A stretch of DNA of 64,000 nt, taken from contig JAFRKJ010000095.1 in NCBI GenBank assembly GCA_017431785.1, positions 21,270-85,269 on the forward strand, read 5' to 3'. This DNA comes from Bacillota bacterium (lineage in GTDB: Bacteria; Bacillota; Clostridia; Peptostreptococcales; Anaerovoracaceae). This document shows positions 31,846 through 41,658 of this stretch, piece after piece (the stretch's first letter is position 1; the number at the start of each line of letters is the position of its first letter). A program made the translations under genes and the position numbers. Under the pieces are notes generated by a model. It searched no databases. It saw nothing but the letters and a program-made list of their open reading frames with translations, and had not been told where the DNA came from.

Positions 31846-34437
31846 TTATATGTGTTTCTTCAGATCTTCCAGTATCTTCAGCGCCTGAGAAGGCGTCGTC
31901 TCCATAAGATCCAGCGCCTGGAGTTTCTCCTTTACAGGATCCGGCATGGTTTCAAAGAATGTCAGCTGTGTTTCAGACGTATTTTCTTTCACGACTTCTA
32001 CGTTCTCCGCCATATCACCGCCGAGGCTGTCCAAATGACCTCTGGCACTGTTCAGAAGTTCATCCGGCACGCCTGCAAGCTGCGCAACGTGAATACCATA
32101 ACTCCTTGATGCAGAGCCTTCCACGATTTTATGTAGGAAAACGATGTTGCCGCTGTCTTCCAGAACATCTACGTTCAGATTGCGGATGCCGTCCAGCGTG
32201 TGTTCCAGAACCGTCATCTCATGATAATGGGTAGCGAACAGCGTTCTAATATGACGTTTGCAGATGAATTCAGCAGTAGCCCATGCAATAGAAAGCCCGT
32301 CATAGGTACTGGTTCCTCTGCCTATTTCATCCAGAATGATGAGACTCCTTGTGGTGGCGGTATTGAGAATATAAGCAAGTTCGCTCATTTCAACGAAAAA
32401 AGTACTTTGACCTTGTGCCAGGTTGTCCGATGCACCGATACGGGTGAAGATTCTGTCACAAATACCGATATGGGCATTTCTTGCAGGCACGAAGCAACCG
32501 GCCTGCGCCATAAGCACGATCAGCGCTGTCTGTCTCATGTAAGTGGATTTACCGGACATATTCGGCCCTGTGATGATGAGCAGTTCAGCATCTTTTCGAT
32601 CCAGGTAGGTATCATTGGAAACAAAGACGCCATCGCGGATGGTCTGTTCAATAACGGGATGTCTCCCCTTCTCAATGGATATGACATCACTGTCATCGAT
32701 GACAGGCTTGACGTAATCATTCTTTTCTGCTACTTGTGCAAAGGCAGTAAGTACGTCGAGTGCAGCAACGGCTCTGGATGTGCTCTGGATCTCACCGATG
32801 AAATCCTTCAGCCTGTCGCGTATATTGCAGAAGAGCTCATATTCCAGCTTATTGATTTCTGCTTCCGCATTGAGGACGAGCCGTTCCGTCTCTTTCAGCT
32901 GCGGCGTGATGAATCTCTCGCAGTTTACGAGAGTCTGTTTTCTTATATAATCATCGGGAACTAGGTCATAACTGGATTTTGTGACTTCGATGTAGTAACC
33001 GAAGACTTTGTTGAATCCGACCTTGAGCTTTTTGATCCCGGTTCTCTCTCTTTCGGTCGCTTCCAGGGATGCGATCCAGTGTCTGGCATCGGCAATGGAA
33101 GCTTTGAGGTCATCCAGTTCCTGTGAGTATCCGGCCTTGATGATCCCGCCCTCTTTAATGGTAAAAGGAGGTTCCTCCACTATGCCAGCATCGATCAGTT
33201 CACAGATTTCCTCCAGCGGGTAAATAGATTCTCTCAGTTCTGTAATGAGTTCGGATTCCAGTGTGGAAAGATCCATACGAATCTCAGGGAGCACACGGCA
33301 GGAATCAGCCAGTGCATTCAGATCATGGCCATTGGCCCTGCCGGTGGCAATTCTTCCGGCAAGACGTTCAAAATCGTATATCTTCTTAAGGTTTTCCTTG
33401 ATGTTGTTTCTCGTCAGGACATCATCTGTCAAAGCTTCCACCGCATCCAGCCTGCGGTTGATCATCTCCGCATTGTTCAGCGGCTGACGCAGCCAATGCT
33501 TCATGGTTCTGGAGCCCATGGCAGTATGGGTTTTATCCAGGACACCAAGAAGAGAACCCTGCAGTTTCTTCTCAAAAAGGGTCTCGGTCAGTTCCAGATT
33601 CTTGATGGTTGCTTTATCCAGAGACATGTGCTGCCCTGCGGAGTAGACGGAGAGATTTCTGATATGGGACAGATCACTCTTCTGGGTATCATAGAGATAC
33701 AGGAGAAGCGATCCCAAAGCCGTTTCTGAGGCGGTGTTTTCCTCAACCCCAAGGCCGTGGGAAGCTGTGACGCTGAACTGGCGGCGGATCGTATCCCGCA
33801 TGGCATCTGTACGGTAGAATCTTCCGTCCAGAATGTTGATGTATGGATCGACAACCGTTTTCATGTCTTCTGCATCGAGAATACCGGAGGTTTCTTCGTT
33901 CAGAATAAGCTCCCTGGCGTTGATTTTCACCAGTTCGTTGAGCAGTGTCTGCCTGGCGCCGGAACCGGAGAACGAAGTAAGACAAATCTCTCCTGTGGAC
34001 ACATCGCAGTACGAGAGACCAATTGTCTCTCCGTCAGTATGAATGGATGCGATGTAATTGTTCTCTTTATCATTGAGAACGCTGCCTGTCATCGCAGTAC
34101 CCGGCGTCACGATCTGTATGACCTCACGCTTTACGATGCCTTTGGCAGCGGCAGGATCTTCCACCTGCTCACAGATGGCTACCTTGTAGCCTTTGTTGAT
34201 CAGACGTGCGATGTAAGTATCCGCGGCATGGAAAGGGACTCCGCACATGGGAGCCCTTTCTTCCAAACCGCATTGTTTACCTGTCAGTGTAAGCTCAAGC
34301 TCTCTTGAAGCGGTTATGGCATCATCAAAGAACATTTCATAGAAATCGCCCAGTCTAAAGAACAGGATCTCATCCTTATGCTCTTCCTTGATATCAAGAT
34401 ATTGTTGCATCATAGGCGAAAGCTTTGATTTTGCCAC
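31846..34437 (-). CDS. mutS: DNA mismatch repair protein MutS
   Basis: The 863-residue ATPase recognises mismatches. The N-terminal DFYEMFFDDA carries the mismatch-reading Phe-x-Glu equivalent, and the Walker A GPNMSGKSTYMRQ (about residue 615) and Walker B LIILDEIGRGTSTYDG follow. No ATG lies near the family start; GTG codons at 34446 and 34437 are possible. AAGGTGG stands five bases before the second, which also matches the common MAKxKLSPMMQQY start, so I chose 34437. The aminotransferase stop is eleven bases upstream. Confidence 0.96.
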   Translation of the reverse strand: MAKSKLSPMMQQYLDIKEEHKDEILFFRLGDFYEMFFDDAITASRELELTLTGKQCGLEERAPMCGVPFHAADTYIARLINKGYKVAICEQVEDPAAAKGIVKREVIQIVTPGTAMTGSVLNDKENNYIASIHTDGETIGLSYCDVSTGEICLTSFSGSGARQTLLNELVKINARELILNEETSGILDAEDMKTVVDPYINILDGRFYRTDAMRDTIRRQFSVTASHGLGVEENTASETALGSLLLYLYDTQKSDLSHIRNLSVYSAGQHMSLDKATIKNLELTETLFEKKLQGSLLGVLDKTHTAMGSRTMKHWLRQPLNNAEMINRRLDAVEALTDDVLTRNNIKENLKKIYDFERLAGRIATGRANGHDLNALADSCRVLPEIRMDLSTLESELITELRESIYPLEEICELIDAGIVEEPPFTIKEGGIIKAGYSQELDDLKASIADARHWIASLEATERERTGIKKLKVGFNKVFGYYIEVTKSSYDLVPDDYIRKQTLVNCERFITPQLKETERLVLNAEAEINKLEYELFCNIRDRLKDFIGEIQSTSRAVAALDVLTAFAQVAEKNDYVKPVIDDSDVISIEKGRHPVIEQTIRDGVFVSNDTYLDRKDAELLIITGPNMSGKSTYMRQTALIVLMAQAGCFVPARNAHIGICDRIFTRIGASDNLAQGQSTFFVEMSELAYILNTATTRSLIILDEIGRGTSTYDGLSIAWATAEFICKRHIRTLFATHYHEMTVLEHTLDGIRNLNVDVLEDSGNIVFLHKIVEGSASRSYGIHVAQLAGVPDELLNSARGHLDSLGGDMAENVEVVKENTSETQLTFFETMPDPVKEKLQALDLMETTPSQALKILEDLKKHI

Positions 34438-34448
34438 TTTTACCACCT

Positions 34449-35648
34449 TTATTTGCCCAGCTTCTTGTTATATGCTTCGATACCAAGCTTGATCAGCTCA
34501 GCTCCTCTTCTCATCTTGTCAGGCGCAAGAACGTAAGCGATACGCATCTCGTCTTTGCCCAGTCCCGGTGTAGCGTAGAATCCGCTGGCAGGTGTGAACA
34601 TAACTGTTTCACCATTGTCATCGAATTCTGTGAGCATGAACATCAGGAAATCTTCGACGTCATCGACCGGAAGTTTCGCAGTGAGATAAAATGCGCCGCC
34701 CGGCTTCTGGCAAACAACGCCAGGAATCTTTGAAATCTCTTCATACGCAGCATCTCTTCTTGCACAGTACTCTTCTCTTGCTTCGTCATAATATGACTTA
34801 TCAAGTCTGTAAAGTGCTGCAGCACCTACCTGCTCCAGTGTAGGACAGCAGAGTCTGCCCTGGGCCAGTTTAAGAATTCCGCTCATGAGATCCTGATTCT
34901 TGGAGATAACTGCGCCAACTCTTGCACCGCATGCAGAGTATCTCTTTGAAACGGAGTCTACGAGAACAACTCTGTCTGCAATGTCATCCAGCATTCCGAA
35001 GGAAGTGACTTCTCTGCCATCATATGCGAATTCTCTGTATACTTCATCGGAGATGATCCACAGATCGTGTTCCTTAGCTATTTCTCCTACCAGTCTCATT
35101 TCGTCGAGAGTCAGGACTCTTCCGGTCGGATTGCCCGGGCTGATGCAGCAGATAGCTCTAGTCTGCGGTGTGATCGCTGCCTCGATGAGGTCTTTCTTCG
35201 CCCATGCATATCCGTCTTCTGCCTTTGTTGTCAGCGGAACGAGCTTACCGTTGACCTGATTGCAGAATGTATTGTAGTTTGTATAGAAAGGTTCTGCGAT
35301 GAGCGCCTCTTCACCAGGGTTGAGCAGAGCTGTGAAAATGAGTGTCAGTGCTTCTGATCCACCATTTGTGATGAGAATATCGTCTCTCGTATAATGCATA
35401 TCATAGAGCTTCATGTAATCGATCATGGCATCGAGAAGCTCTGTCACGCCGCCTGATTCGGCATATGCGATGACCTTCTTATCGAAGTTGTTGATTGCCT
35501 CTTTGAAGCATGCAGGCGTTTCAACGTCCGGCTGTCCGATGTTCAGGCGGTAAACAGTCTTGCCGTTTGCTTCCGCTTCGAAACCATACTTGTTAAATCT
35601 TCTGATCGGTGAAAACTGCATCGATCCTACTCTGTTGGAAATTTCCAT
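34449..35648 (-). CDS. PLP-dependent aminotransferase (class I/II)
   Basis: The 399-residue cytoplasmic enzyme is a fold type I aminotransferase of the aspartate/AlaAT-like group. The family blocks are SPGNPTGRVLT (about residue 165), ISDEVYREFAYDG, and SVSKRYSACGARVG with the PLP lysine (about residue 230). The substrate is uncertain; aspartate or alanine family amino acids are likely. It lies between tlyA (57-base gap) and mutS (eleven bases) in the leftward operon. AAGGAG nine bases before the ATG fixes the start. Confidence 0.92.
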   Translation of the reverse strand: MEISNRVGSMQFSPIRRFNKYGFEAEANGKTVYRLNIGQPDVETPACFKEAINNFDKKVIAYAESGGVTELLDAMIDYMKLYDMHYTRDDILITNGGSEALTLIFTALLNPGEEALIAEPFYTNYNTFCNQVNGKLVPLTTKAEDGYAWAKKDLIEAAITPQTRAICCISPGNPTGRVLTLDEMRLVGEIAKEHDLWIISDEVYREFAYDGREVTSFGMLDDIADRVVLVDSVSKRYSACGARVGAVISKNQDLMSGILKLAQGRLCCPTLEQVGAAALYRLDKSYYDEAREEYCARRDAAYEEISKIPGVVCQKPGGAFYLTAKLPVDDVEDFLMFMLTEFDDNGETVMFTPASGFYATPGLGKDEMRIAYVLAPDKMRRGAELIKLGIEAYNKKLGK

Positions 35649-35705
35649 CTCATCTGTCTCCTTTGTATTAATTGATTTTTGACTATAACATAAAGGCAGA
35701 AGCCT

Positions 35706-36497
35706 CTATTTCAGATTGCTGTGTGAATCCGCCACTGTCTGATCCACATCTATTCTATTATCGCATTTTTGTTTCTTCATGAAAAGAAGATATTCAATAT
35801 TTCCTTTTGTTCCTGTAACCGGCGAATAGGTCAGTCCCCAGGAATAAAGACCATTGTCTTCCCCGTAGCGGATGACGTTTTCAATGACTTGCCTGTGAAC
35901 ATCCGGATCTCTTACGATACCTTTCTTTCCAACCTGTTCCCTTCCCGCCTCAAACTGAGGTTTGACAAGGCATACCAGACATCCTTCGTCATGGAGAAGC
36001 TGGCTTGCAACAGGGAATACGAGTTTCAGTGAAATGAAAGAAACATCAATGCTGATAAAATCAACATCACGTCCGATTTCATCTACATCAAGATACCGGA
36101 CATTGCATTTTTCCATATTGACGACACGCGGGTCGTTCCTCAGTTTCCAGTCAAGCTGGCCGTATCCGACATCGATACAGTAGACTTTTCTGGCGCCATG
36201 TGTAAGCATGCAGTCTGTGAAGCCTCCGGTGGAAGCACCGATATCTACTGCCTTTGCCCCGTCAAGGGCGAAATTCCACGTTTTAAGGGCTTTTTCCAGC
36301 TTCAGCCCTCCACGGCTCACATATGGGCAAAAATCATCTCTAACGGTGATTTCAGCCGTTTCATCGACAGGTGTGCCCGGTTTATCACTTCGCTGACCGT
36401 CCACATAGACAAGACCTGCCATAATGGATGCCTTAGCCTTTTCTCTGGAAGGAAACAGCCCTTTTTCTGTTGTTAATATATCAAGTCTTTTTTTCAT
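35706..36497 (-). CDS. tlyA: TlyA family rRNA 2'-O-methyltransferase
   Basis: The 263-residue protein has an N-terminal S4 RNA-binding domain (residues 1-60) and an FtsJ-like SAM methyltransferase domain with ALDGAKAVDIGASTGGFTDC near residue 85. In Mycobacterium TlyA methylates 16S and 23S rRNA and affects capreomycin sensitivity. It overlaps dxs by ATGA and follows the dxs-tlyA order known in Bacillus (yqxC), where argR and recN come next; they are absent here. Confidence 0.93.
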   Translation of the reverse strand: MKKRLDILTTEKGLFPSREKAKASIMAGLVYVDGQRSDKPGTPVDETAEITVRDDFCPYVSRGGLKLEKALKTWNFALDGAKAVDIGASTGGFTDCMLTHGARKVYCIDVGYGQLDWKLRNDPRVVNMEKCNVRYLDVDEIGRDVDFISIDVSFISLKLVFPVASQLLHDEGCLVCLVKPQFEAGREQVGKKGIVRDPDVHRQVIENVIRYGEDNGLYSWGLTYSPVTGTKGNIEYLLFMKKQKCDNRIDVDQTVADSHSNLK

Positions 36498-38347
36498 TGA
36501 ATGTTCTGTTTTACTGTTTCAGCAATGGATCGTGCATCGAGACCGTACTTCTCATACAGTTCAATCTGTGTTCCATGTTCGATGAACTGATCCGGCCATC
36601 CCAGGTTGATCACCTTATTGTTCTGCTGTGAAATACAAGCTTTGATTGCTTCGCCGATGCCGCCGGATACAATACCGTCTTCAATTGTGACAATAAGGGG
36701 CACCGTTGAAGCGGATGCCTGCAGCATATCCACATCAAGCGGTTTGATGCTGGCCATATTGACAACACCGGCATGGATGCCCTCTGCCTGCAGTATTTCA
36801 GCCGCAGCAAGAGCATGTTCGGTCATATTGCCCACCGACCAAAGGTCAACATCGTTTCCTTCTTTCATCCTCACTGCCTTACCCGGGGTATCCGCACATG
36901 CGGTATGAAGGTCTGCAGCTGTCCCACGCGGATATCTTATGGCGCATGGCCCGTCTATCTTCAGAGAGAGTTCCAGCATCGCTTCCAGTTCAGGACCGTC
37001 CTTCGGCGCGAACACAGTCATATTCGGCATGGATCTCAGATATGCGATATCGAACAGGCCGTGATGGGTTTCCCCATCAGCACCGACAGCCCCTGCCCTG
37101 TCAATACAGAATGTGACAGGAAGGTTCTGAAGGCAGACATCTTCAAGCATCTGATCATAGGCTCTCTGAAGGAACGAAGAGTAAACAGCCACATAAGGCC
37201 TACGTCCTGCTTTTGCCAGACCGGCCGCAAAGGTGACGCCGTGAGCTTCAGCGATGCCAACATCAAAGAACCGCTCCGGATATTTCTTCAGAAAGCCTTC
37301 CAGGCCGACACCTTCCGTCATGGCGGCGGTGATTCCGATAATTCGATCGTCTTCAGCGGCCATTTCAGTCAGTTTATCTCCAAACACTGCGGAATAGGAC
37401 TTTCCTGATGATTTACTGATGGCAGCACCGGTATCCAGATCAAATGCACCGATTCCATGGTATTTGTGCGGACGTTTTTCCGCATGGGAATAGCCTTTGC
37501 CTTTGCAGGTAACTGCATGTACGAGAACAGGACCTTTCAGTGATTTTGCGCTTTCAAGGGTCTCACAGAGTTCCTTGATATCATGGCCATCCACAGGTCC
37601 AATGTATTTGAATCCAAGTTCCTCGAAGAGAATACCGTCTATAACAGCGTACTTGATGTTCTCTTTGGCATGGTGAATTCCGGATACCATGCTTTCACCA
37701 ATAACAGGAACTTTGGAAATTCCTTTTTTGACCTTTGTCTTCATATGAAGATACTTGTCAGTACTGGTAATGCGTCCAAGAGATCCCGAAAGGCCGCCGA
37801 TATTCTTAGATATGGACATACCATTATCATTCAGGACAACAATGAGATTCGTCTGCATGCTGCCGGCGTTGTTCAGTGCCTCAAAGGCAAGACCACCTGT
37901 CATTGCACCATCACCGATGACGGAGACGACCTTGTAATCCTCGCCGTTCAGATCTCTGGCCGCAGCAAGACCAAGTCCAAGAGATATGGACGTACTGCTG
38001 TGTCCTGTATCAAAAACATCGTATTCACTCTCACAGGCTTTCGGAAAACCGCTGATCCCCCCGTATTTGCGGAGAGTATCAAACGCGTCCATTCTTCCCG
38101 TCAGAATTTTGTGTATGTAGGATTGGTGGCCAACGTCCCAGATGATTTTATCCTTTGGGGTGTCAAAACATCTGTGCAATGCTATCGTAAGCTCAACAAT
38201 ACCGAGATTCGAAGCAAGATGACCTCCCGTCTTGGAGACGGACTCCAATAGAAAGTCCCGGAGCTCATAGGAAAGCAGCTCCAGTTGGTCGTAATCCATA
38301 TTCCTGAGATCATCAGGAAAATTGTGTTCTGTTAAAAATTTGCTCAT
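36494..38347 (-). CDS. dxs: 1-deoxy-D-xylulose-5-phosphate synthase
   Basis: The 617-residue TPP enzyme joins pyruvate and glyceraldehyde-3-phosphate in the first step of the MEP isoprenoid pathway. The motifs IIWDVGHQSYIHKILTGR and the TPP motif GDGAMTGGLAFEALNNAG near residue 145 are present, and the C-terminal transketolase domains are full length. It lies 12 bases after ispA, so isoprenoid synthesis is grouped (ispA, dxs), supplying prenyl donors also used by miaA downstream. Confidence 0.97.
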   Translation of the reverse strand: MSKFLTEHNFPDDLRNMDYDQLELLSYELRDFLLESVSKTGGHLASNLGIVELTIALHRCFDTPKDKIIWDVGHQSYIHKILTGRMDAFDTLRKYGGISGFPKACESEYDVFDTGHSSTSISLGLGLAAARDLNGEDYKVVSVIGDGAMTGGLAFEALNNAGSMQTNLIVVLNDNGMSISKNIGGLSGSLGRITSTDKYLHMKTKVKKGISKVPVIGESMVSGIHHAKENIKYAVIDGILFEELGFKYIGPVDGHDIKELCETLESAKSLKGPVLVHAVTCKGKGYSHAEKRPHKYHGIGAFDLDTGAAISKSSGKSYSAVFGDKLTEMAAEDDRIIGITAAMTEGVGLEGFLKKYPERFFDVGIAEAHGVTFAAGLAKAGRRPYVAVYSSFLQRAYDQMLEDVCLQNLPVTFCIDRAGAVGADGETHHGLFDIAYLRSMPNMTVFAPKDGPELEAMLELSLKIDGPCAIRYPRGTAADLHTACADTPGKAVRMKEGNDVDLWSVGNMTEHALAAAEILQAEGIHAGVVNMASIKPLDVDMLQASASTVPLIVTIEDGIVSGGIGEAIKACISQQNNKVINLGWPDQFIEHGTQIELYEKYGLDARSIAETVKQNIQ

Positions 38348-38359
38348 TCAGTGAAATCC

Positions 38360-39256
38360 TTAGTAAACTCTTGCATAGAGCATCTCTGCCAAATCGACAA
38401 ACAGCTCAGCGTTGTCATAGTAATCTGCTAACGCATCTTTTGCTGCATCCGTTAATTCTCTAAACTTCTTCTTTGATTCCTCCAGGCCGTACAAAGCGGG
38501 ATACGTAGCCTTGCTGTTGGCTTCGTCATGCCCTACTTCCTTGCCAAGCAGCGCCTGATCTCCTTCAACATCGAGGATATCATCACAGACCTGGAAAGCA
38601 AGGCCAAGGTTTTCGGCATACAATGTCAGATCTTCCAGTTCTTTATCTGTACATCCGCCTAGTCTGGCGCCCGCCCTGACTGCTGCTTTGATCATACTCG
38701 CAGTTTTTGTAATATGTATGTAGTTCAGAAGTTCTTTTGAACACTTTTTGTTCTCCGCTTCCACATCTGCAATCTGCCCGGCAACCATTCCTGTGACGCC
38801 TGCACCCTTTACAATTTCGTAAGCTGCTCTGATTCTGCTCTTGAGCGCTTCAAAGTTGTCGAAGTAGAGCAGCATATCCCGCTGCATTGCTTCATAAGCA
38901 GCTGACTGGAGGCCATCGCCGGCAAGAGTTGCCACTGCTTCACCATAGATGATATGGTTGGTAGGCATACCGCGGCGCAGATCATCGTCGTCCATACATG
39001 GCATGTCGTCATGGATCAAAGAGTACGTGTGCAGATACTCCATGGCCCCTGCGTAAGGGAGCGCTTCTTCCGCCTTTCCTCCGCAGAATTCACAGGCTGC
39101 CATAAGAAGAACGGGCCTCAGCCGTTTCCCGCCTGCTGAAAGGCTGTATTTCATAGAATCATAAAGCGTAATGCTCTTCTGATCGATATCAGGGATAAAA
39201 TCCAATTGATGCTCATCAAATAAAGCTTTGTATTCGTCAAATGTTCTGTCGATCAT
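38360..39256 (-). CDS. ispA: Polyprenyl synthetase (geranyl/farnesyl diphosphate synthase)
   Basis: The 298-residue enzyme condenses isoprenyl diphosphates. The two aspartate motifs are DDMPCMDDDDLRRG (about residue 90) and QVCDDILDVEGD (about residue 230). The frame opens 17 codons upstream, but the ATG at 39256 overlaps the xseB stop as ATGA and fits the family start, so it was chosen. The xseA-xseB-ispA-dxs order matches Bacillus (yqiD). Confidence 0.95.
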   Translation of the reverse strand: MIDRTFDEYKALFDEHQLDFIPDIDQKSITLYDSMKYSLSAGGKRLRPVLLMAACEFCGGKAEEALPYAGAMEYLHTYSLIHDDMPCMDDDDLRRGMPTNHIIYGEAVATLAGDGLQSAAYEAMQRDMLLYFDNFEALKSRIRAAYEIVKGAGVTGMVAGQIADVEAENKKCSKELLNYIHITKTASMIKAAVRAGARLGGCTDKELEDLTLYAENLGLAFQVCDDILDVEGDQALLGKEVGHDEANSKATYPALYGLEESKKKFRELTDAAKDALADYYDNAELFVDLAEMLYARVY

Positions 39257-39441
39257 TTCGTAAGCACCTCCACTTTCTGTTCTGCTTCTTCCAGTATTTT
39301 GGAGCATTCTTTATAGTATTTGAGGCCTTCTTCATAATTCTTGATCGCATCTTCAAGAGACGTCTCCTGCGACTTCAGTTTTTCAGATGCCTCTTCCAGT
39401 TTTTTAAGAGATTGTTCAAAGGTCAGTTTCTGTTCTGTCAT
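39253..39441 (-). CDS. xseB: Exonuclease VII small subunit
   Basis: The 62-residue protein is the helical small subunit of exonuclease VII, with the pattern FEQSLKKLEEASEKLKSQETSLEDAI. It overlaps ispA by ATGA. A GTG at 39447 could open it, but AAGGAGG sits eight bases before the ATG at 39441, which I chose. It lies 13 bases after xseA. Confidence 0.93.
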   Translation of the reverse strand: MTEQKLTFEQSLKKLEEASEKLKSQETSLEDAIKNYEEGLKYYKECSKILEEAEQKVEVLTK

Positions 39442-39454
39442 CTTCACATCCTCC

Positions 39455-40657
39455 TTACTCTATACGCATGATCTCAGCCAGCGCGCTGCCTGAGCCTGTC
39501 TCAATGTTTACGTTCTGTCCGACTTTCATATCCTCTGCCTTGCTGATGATATGTCCCTCTTCATCTGTGACAACACTGTATCCTCTCGCAAGAACAGATT
39601 TCGGATTGGATGCATCTATGAGCTGTTTCAGCAGATTGACACGTTCTCCTGCAGAACGGATTCTAGCTTTCAGGTGATCCCCCATGTTCTCTATCATTCT
39701 GTCGGCATTCATCTGCTCATAGGCGATCCTGGTGCTGATGCCATTTGCAAAGGCATTCGGGTCCAGTGCAGTCAGGCTGTTTTTTCTGATTTCAATGGAC
39801 TGAATCAGACTTTCTGCAAGCATTTCTCTGATTTCGAGCAGATACTGTTTCAGTTCATCTGTATCCGGAACAGCCATCTCTGCTGCTGCAGTCGGGGTCG
39901 CAGCCCTGAAGTCTGCAACAAAGTCTGCAATGGTAAAGTCTGTTTCGTGTCCGACCGCTGAGATAACCGGTATCTTAGAAGCAAAGATGCTCCGTGCAAC
40001 AGCTTCCTCATTGAAGGCCCAAAGCTCCTCCATAGAGCCGCCTCCTCTTCCTGTTATGATGATATCGATATCAGGATAGTGTTCATTCAATACGCTGATC
40101 GCCTGTGCGATATCCGCTGCTGCGGCGGGACCCTGCACAAGAACCGGATAAATGAGGATATCAACGAAATCGTTTTTGTTCTGTATTGTTCGGATGATAT
40201 CTCTTACCGCAGCTCCTGTCTCTGAAGTCACAACCGCAATTTTCGAAGGAAATACAGGCAGTGGTTTCTTGTGCTCTTGTGAAAAAAGACCTTCCTTTTC
40301 GAATTTCGCTTTCAGTTTCTCAAACTGTATTGCCAGCTGCCCTTCTCCATTCACTTCGATATCACGAATATTGAGTGAATAGTATCCGCCGCGTTCATAG
40401 ACGGAAATATAACCACTTGCGATGATTTCCATACCATCTTCGATCGGACAGGAGATCCGGTCAACATTGGATGCCGCCAGAAAACAGTTGATTTTGCTGT
40501 CTTCATCTTTCAATGAGAAGTAAACATGCCCTGAACTGTGAAATTTCAGATTGCTGATCTCACCGATGACGGAGACATTTGCCAGGATCGGATCTGTTTT
40601 CAGCACACGTCCGATGTAATTATTCAGTTGTCCGACTCTGATTGGCTTTAATCCCAT
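39455..40657 (-). CDS. xseA: Exonuclease VII large subunit
   Basis: The 400-residue subunit degrades single-stranded DNA. It has an N-terminal OB fold (RVGQLNNYIGRVL, ISNLKFHSSGHVYFSLKD) and the catalytic domain with ITGRGGGSMEELWAFN and SAVGHETDFTIADFVAD. The frame extends 26 codons upstream inside the TsaD-like gene, but the family start MGLKPIRV at 40657 overlaps that gene by only ten bases. Its helical C-terminus binds XseB. Confidence 0.95.
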   Translation of the reverse strand: MGLKPIRVGQLNNYIGRVLKTDPILANVSVIGEISNLKFHSSGHVYFSLKDEDSKINCFLAASNVDRISCPIEDGMEIIASGYISVYERGGYYSLNIRDIEVNGEGQLAIQFEKLKAKFEKEGLFSQEHKKPLPVFPSKIAVVTSETGAAVRDIIRTIQNKNDFVDILIYPVLVQGPAAAADIAQAISVLNEHYPDIDIIITGRGGGSMEELWAFNEEAVARSIFASKIPVISAVGHETDFTIADFVADFRAATPTAAAEMAVPDTDELKQYLLEIREMLAESLIQSIEIRKNSLTALDPNAFANGISTRIAYEQMNADRMIENMGDHLKARIRSAGERVNLLKQLIDASNPKSVLARGYSVVTDEEGHIISKAEDMKVGQNVNIETGSGSALAEIMRIE

Positions 40658-41658
40658 AAGTACCTGCTGCCCAGCAGCGCAGTTCCAACTGCATTGTCTG
40701 AAGACAGTTCCGGAGCTGCGAAGTGGACTTGACATCCTTCTTTTTGCAGTTTCTCTGAAATGCTGTTCCTTATGAACCGGCTTGAAGTGACACCTCCTGA
40801 CAGGTATACCGAATGGATTCCCGTTTGATCAGTGCACTGTGTAAGCATTTTTATAATAGAGTCCGATATCCTGATAAAGGCCTCTTTGATCAGCGCATCC
40901 GGCGCGAAGTCTGTTTCAGCAATTTCAGACAGTTTGTTTCTTAATTGTGTATCGAACCCTGACAGGTTCAGATAGCCTTCTCTGACTTTTATGCCTGTCA
41001 GCAGATTTGTACTATCAGATGAATGCAGCGCGATCTCATCCAAAATCTGCCCGCACGGAAACGACAGACCCATCTGCACACCGGCTCTGTCAAGGACCTG
41101 ACCATATGAGATATCCCTGGTACCACCGATGATTGCAATATCGTAAAATGAATTCTCACCATTGAGATCTTCAAATGAGGATGCTCCACAGGGAGCATGA
41201 TCCTTCACGGTAATCTTGAGCACTTCACAGGTGCCGCCTGAAAAATGACATCCGATAAAATCGCCATCAGGCCTTCTGCCGCACGATGCAGCCGCTGCTT
41301 CAATATGCCCTTCCTGATGGGAAAACCCAATGACAGGAACATCAAGGGCGGACGCCAGTGCAATTGCCTGACTTCTTCCGGCTGTAAAGCACGGCATATA
41401 GGAACCTTCCATCGGTCTTGGTCTGGTTGAATACGCTATGGCGTCGATGTTTCCCTGAAAGGATTCTCTAAATTCTGCAAACAACTCCGGCAGGTTCTGT
41501 ACATGTTGAAACAACGCTTCCGATTGCCTGAGCCCGCGTTCCCCTTCTTTCACAGTCAGAAAACGTCTGATATCTGCAGCAATATCGTATCCGCAGACCA
41601 CGGCGAGTGAGGTCTTGTAGTTGCTGGTATCGATTCCCAGAACGTATTTATCAGTCAT
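40648..41658 (-). CDS. TsaD/Kae1-like protein (peptidase M22 family paralogue)
   Basis: This 336-residue protein has the ASKHA fold with VLGIDTSNYKTSLAVV, the metal pair in FSHQEGHIEAA (H-x3-H, about residue 110), and the third ligand Asp in SDNAVGTALLG near the end. Full metal sites argue for activity, but the chain differs from canonical TsaD and matches the clostridial paralogue found beside nusB and xseA. Its role is unknown. The ATG at 41658 overlaps the nusB stop; an earlier start at 41682 is less likely. Canonical tsaD is not in the window. Confidence 0.85.
   Translation of the reverse strand: MTDKYVLGIDTSNYKTSLAVVCGYDIAADIRRFLTVKEGERGLRQSEALFQHVQNLPELFAEFRESFQGNIDAIAYSTRPRPMEGSYMPCFTAGRSQAIALASALDVPVIGFSHQEGHIEAAAASCGRRPDGDFIGCHFSGGTCEVLKITVKDHAPCGASSFEDLNGENSFYDIAIIGGTRDISYGQVLDRAGVQMGLSFPCGQILDEIALHSSDSTNLLTGIKVREGYLNLSGFDTQLRNKLSEIAETDFAPDALIKEAFIRISDSIIKMLTQCTDQTGIHSVYLSGGVTSSRFIRNSISEKLQKEGCQVHFAAPELSSDNAVGTALLGSRYLWD

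Noticed and set aside
35691-35703. AGGC/GCCT hairpin between tlyA and the aminotransferase
   Set aside because: The stem is only four or five pairs with a short T tract, so it is not convincing as a terminator.
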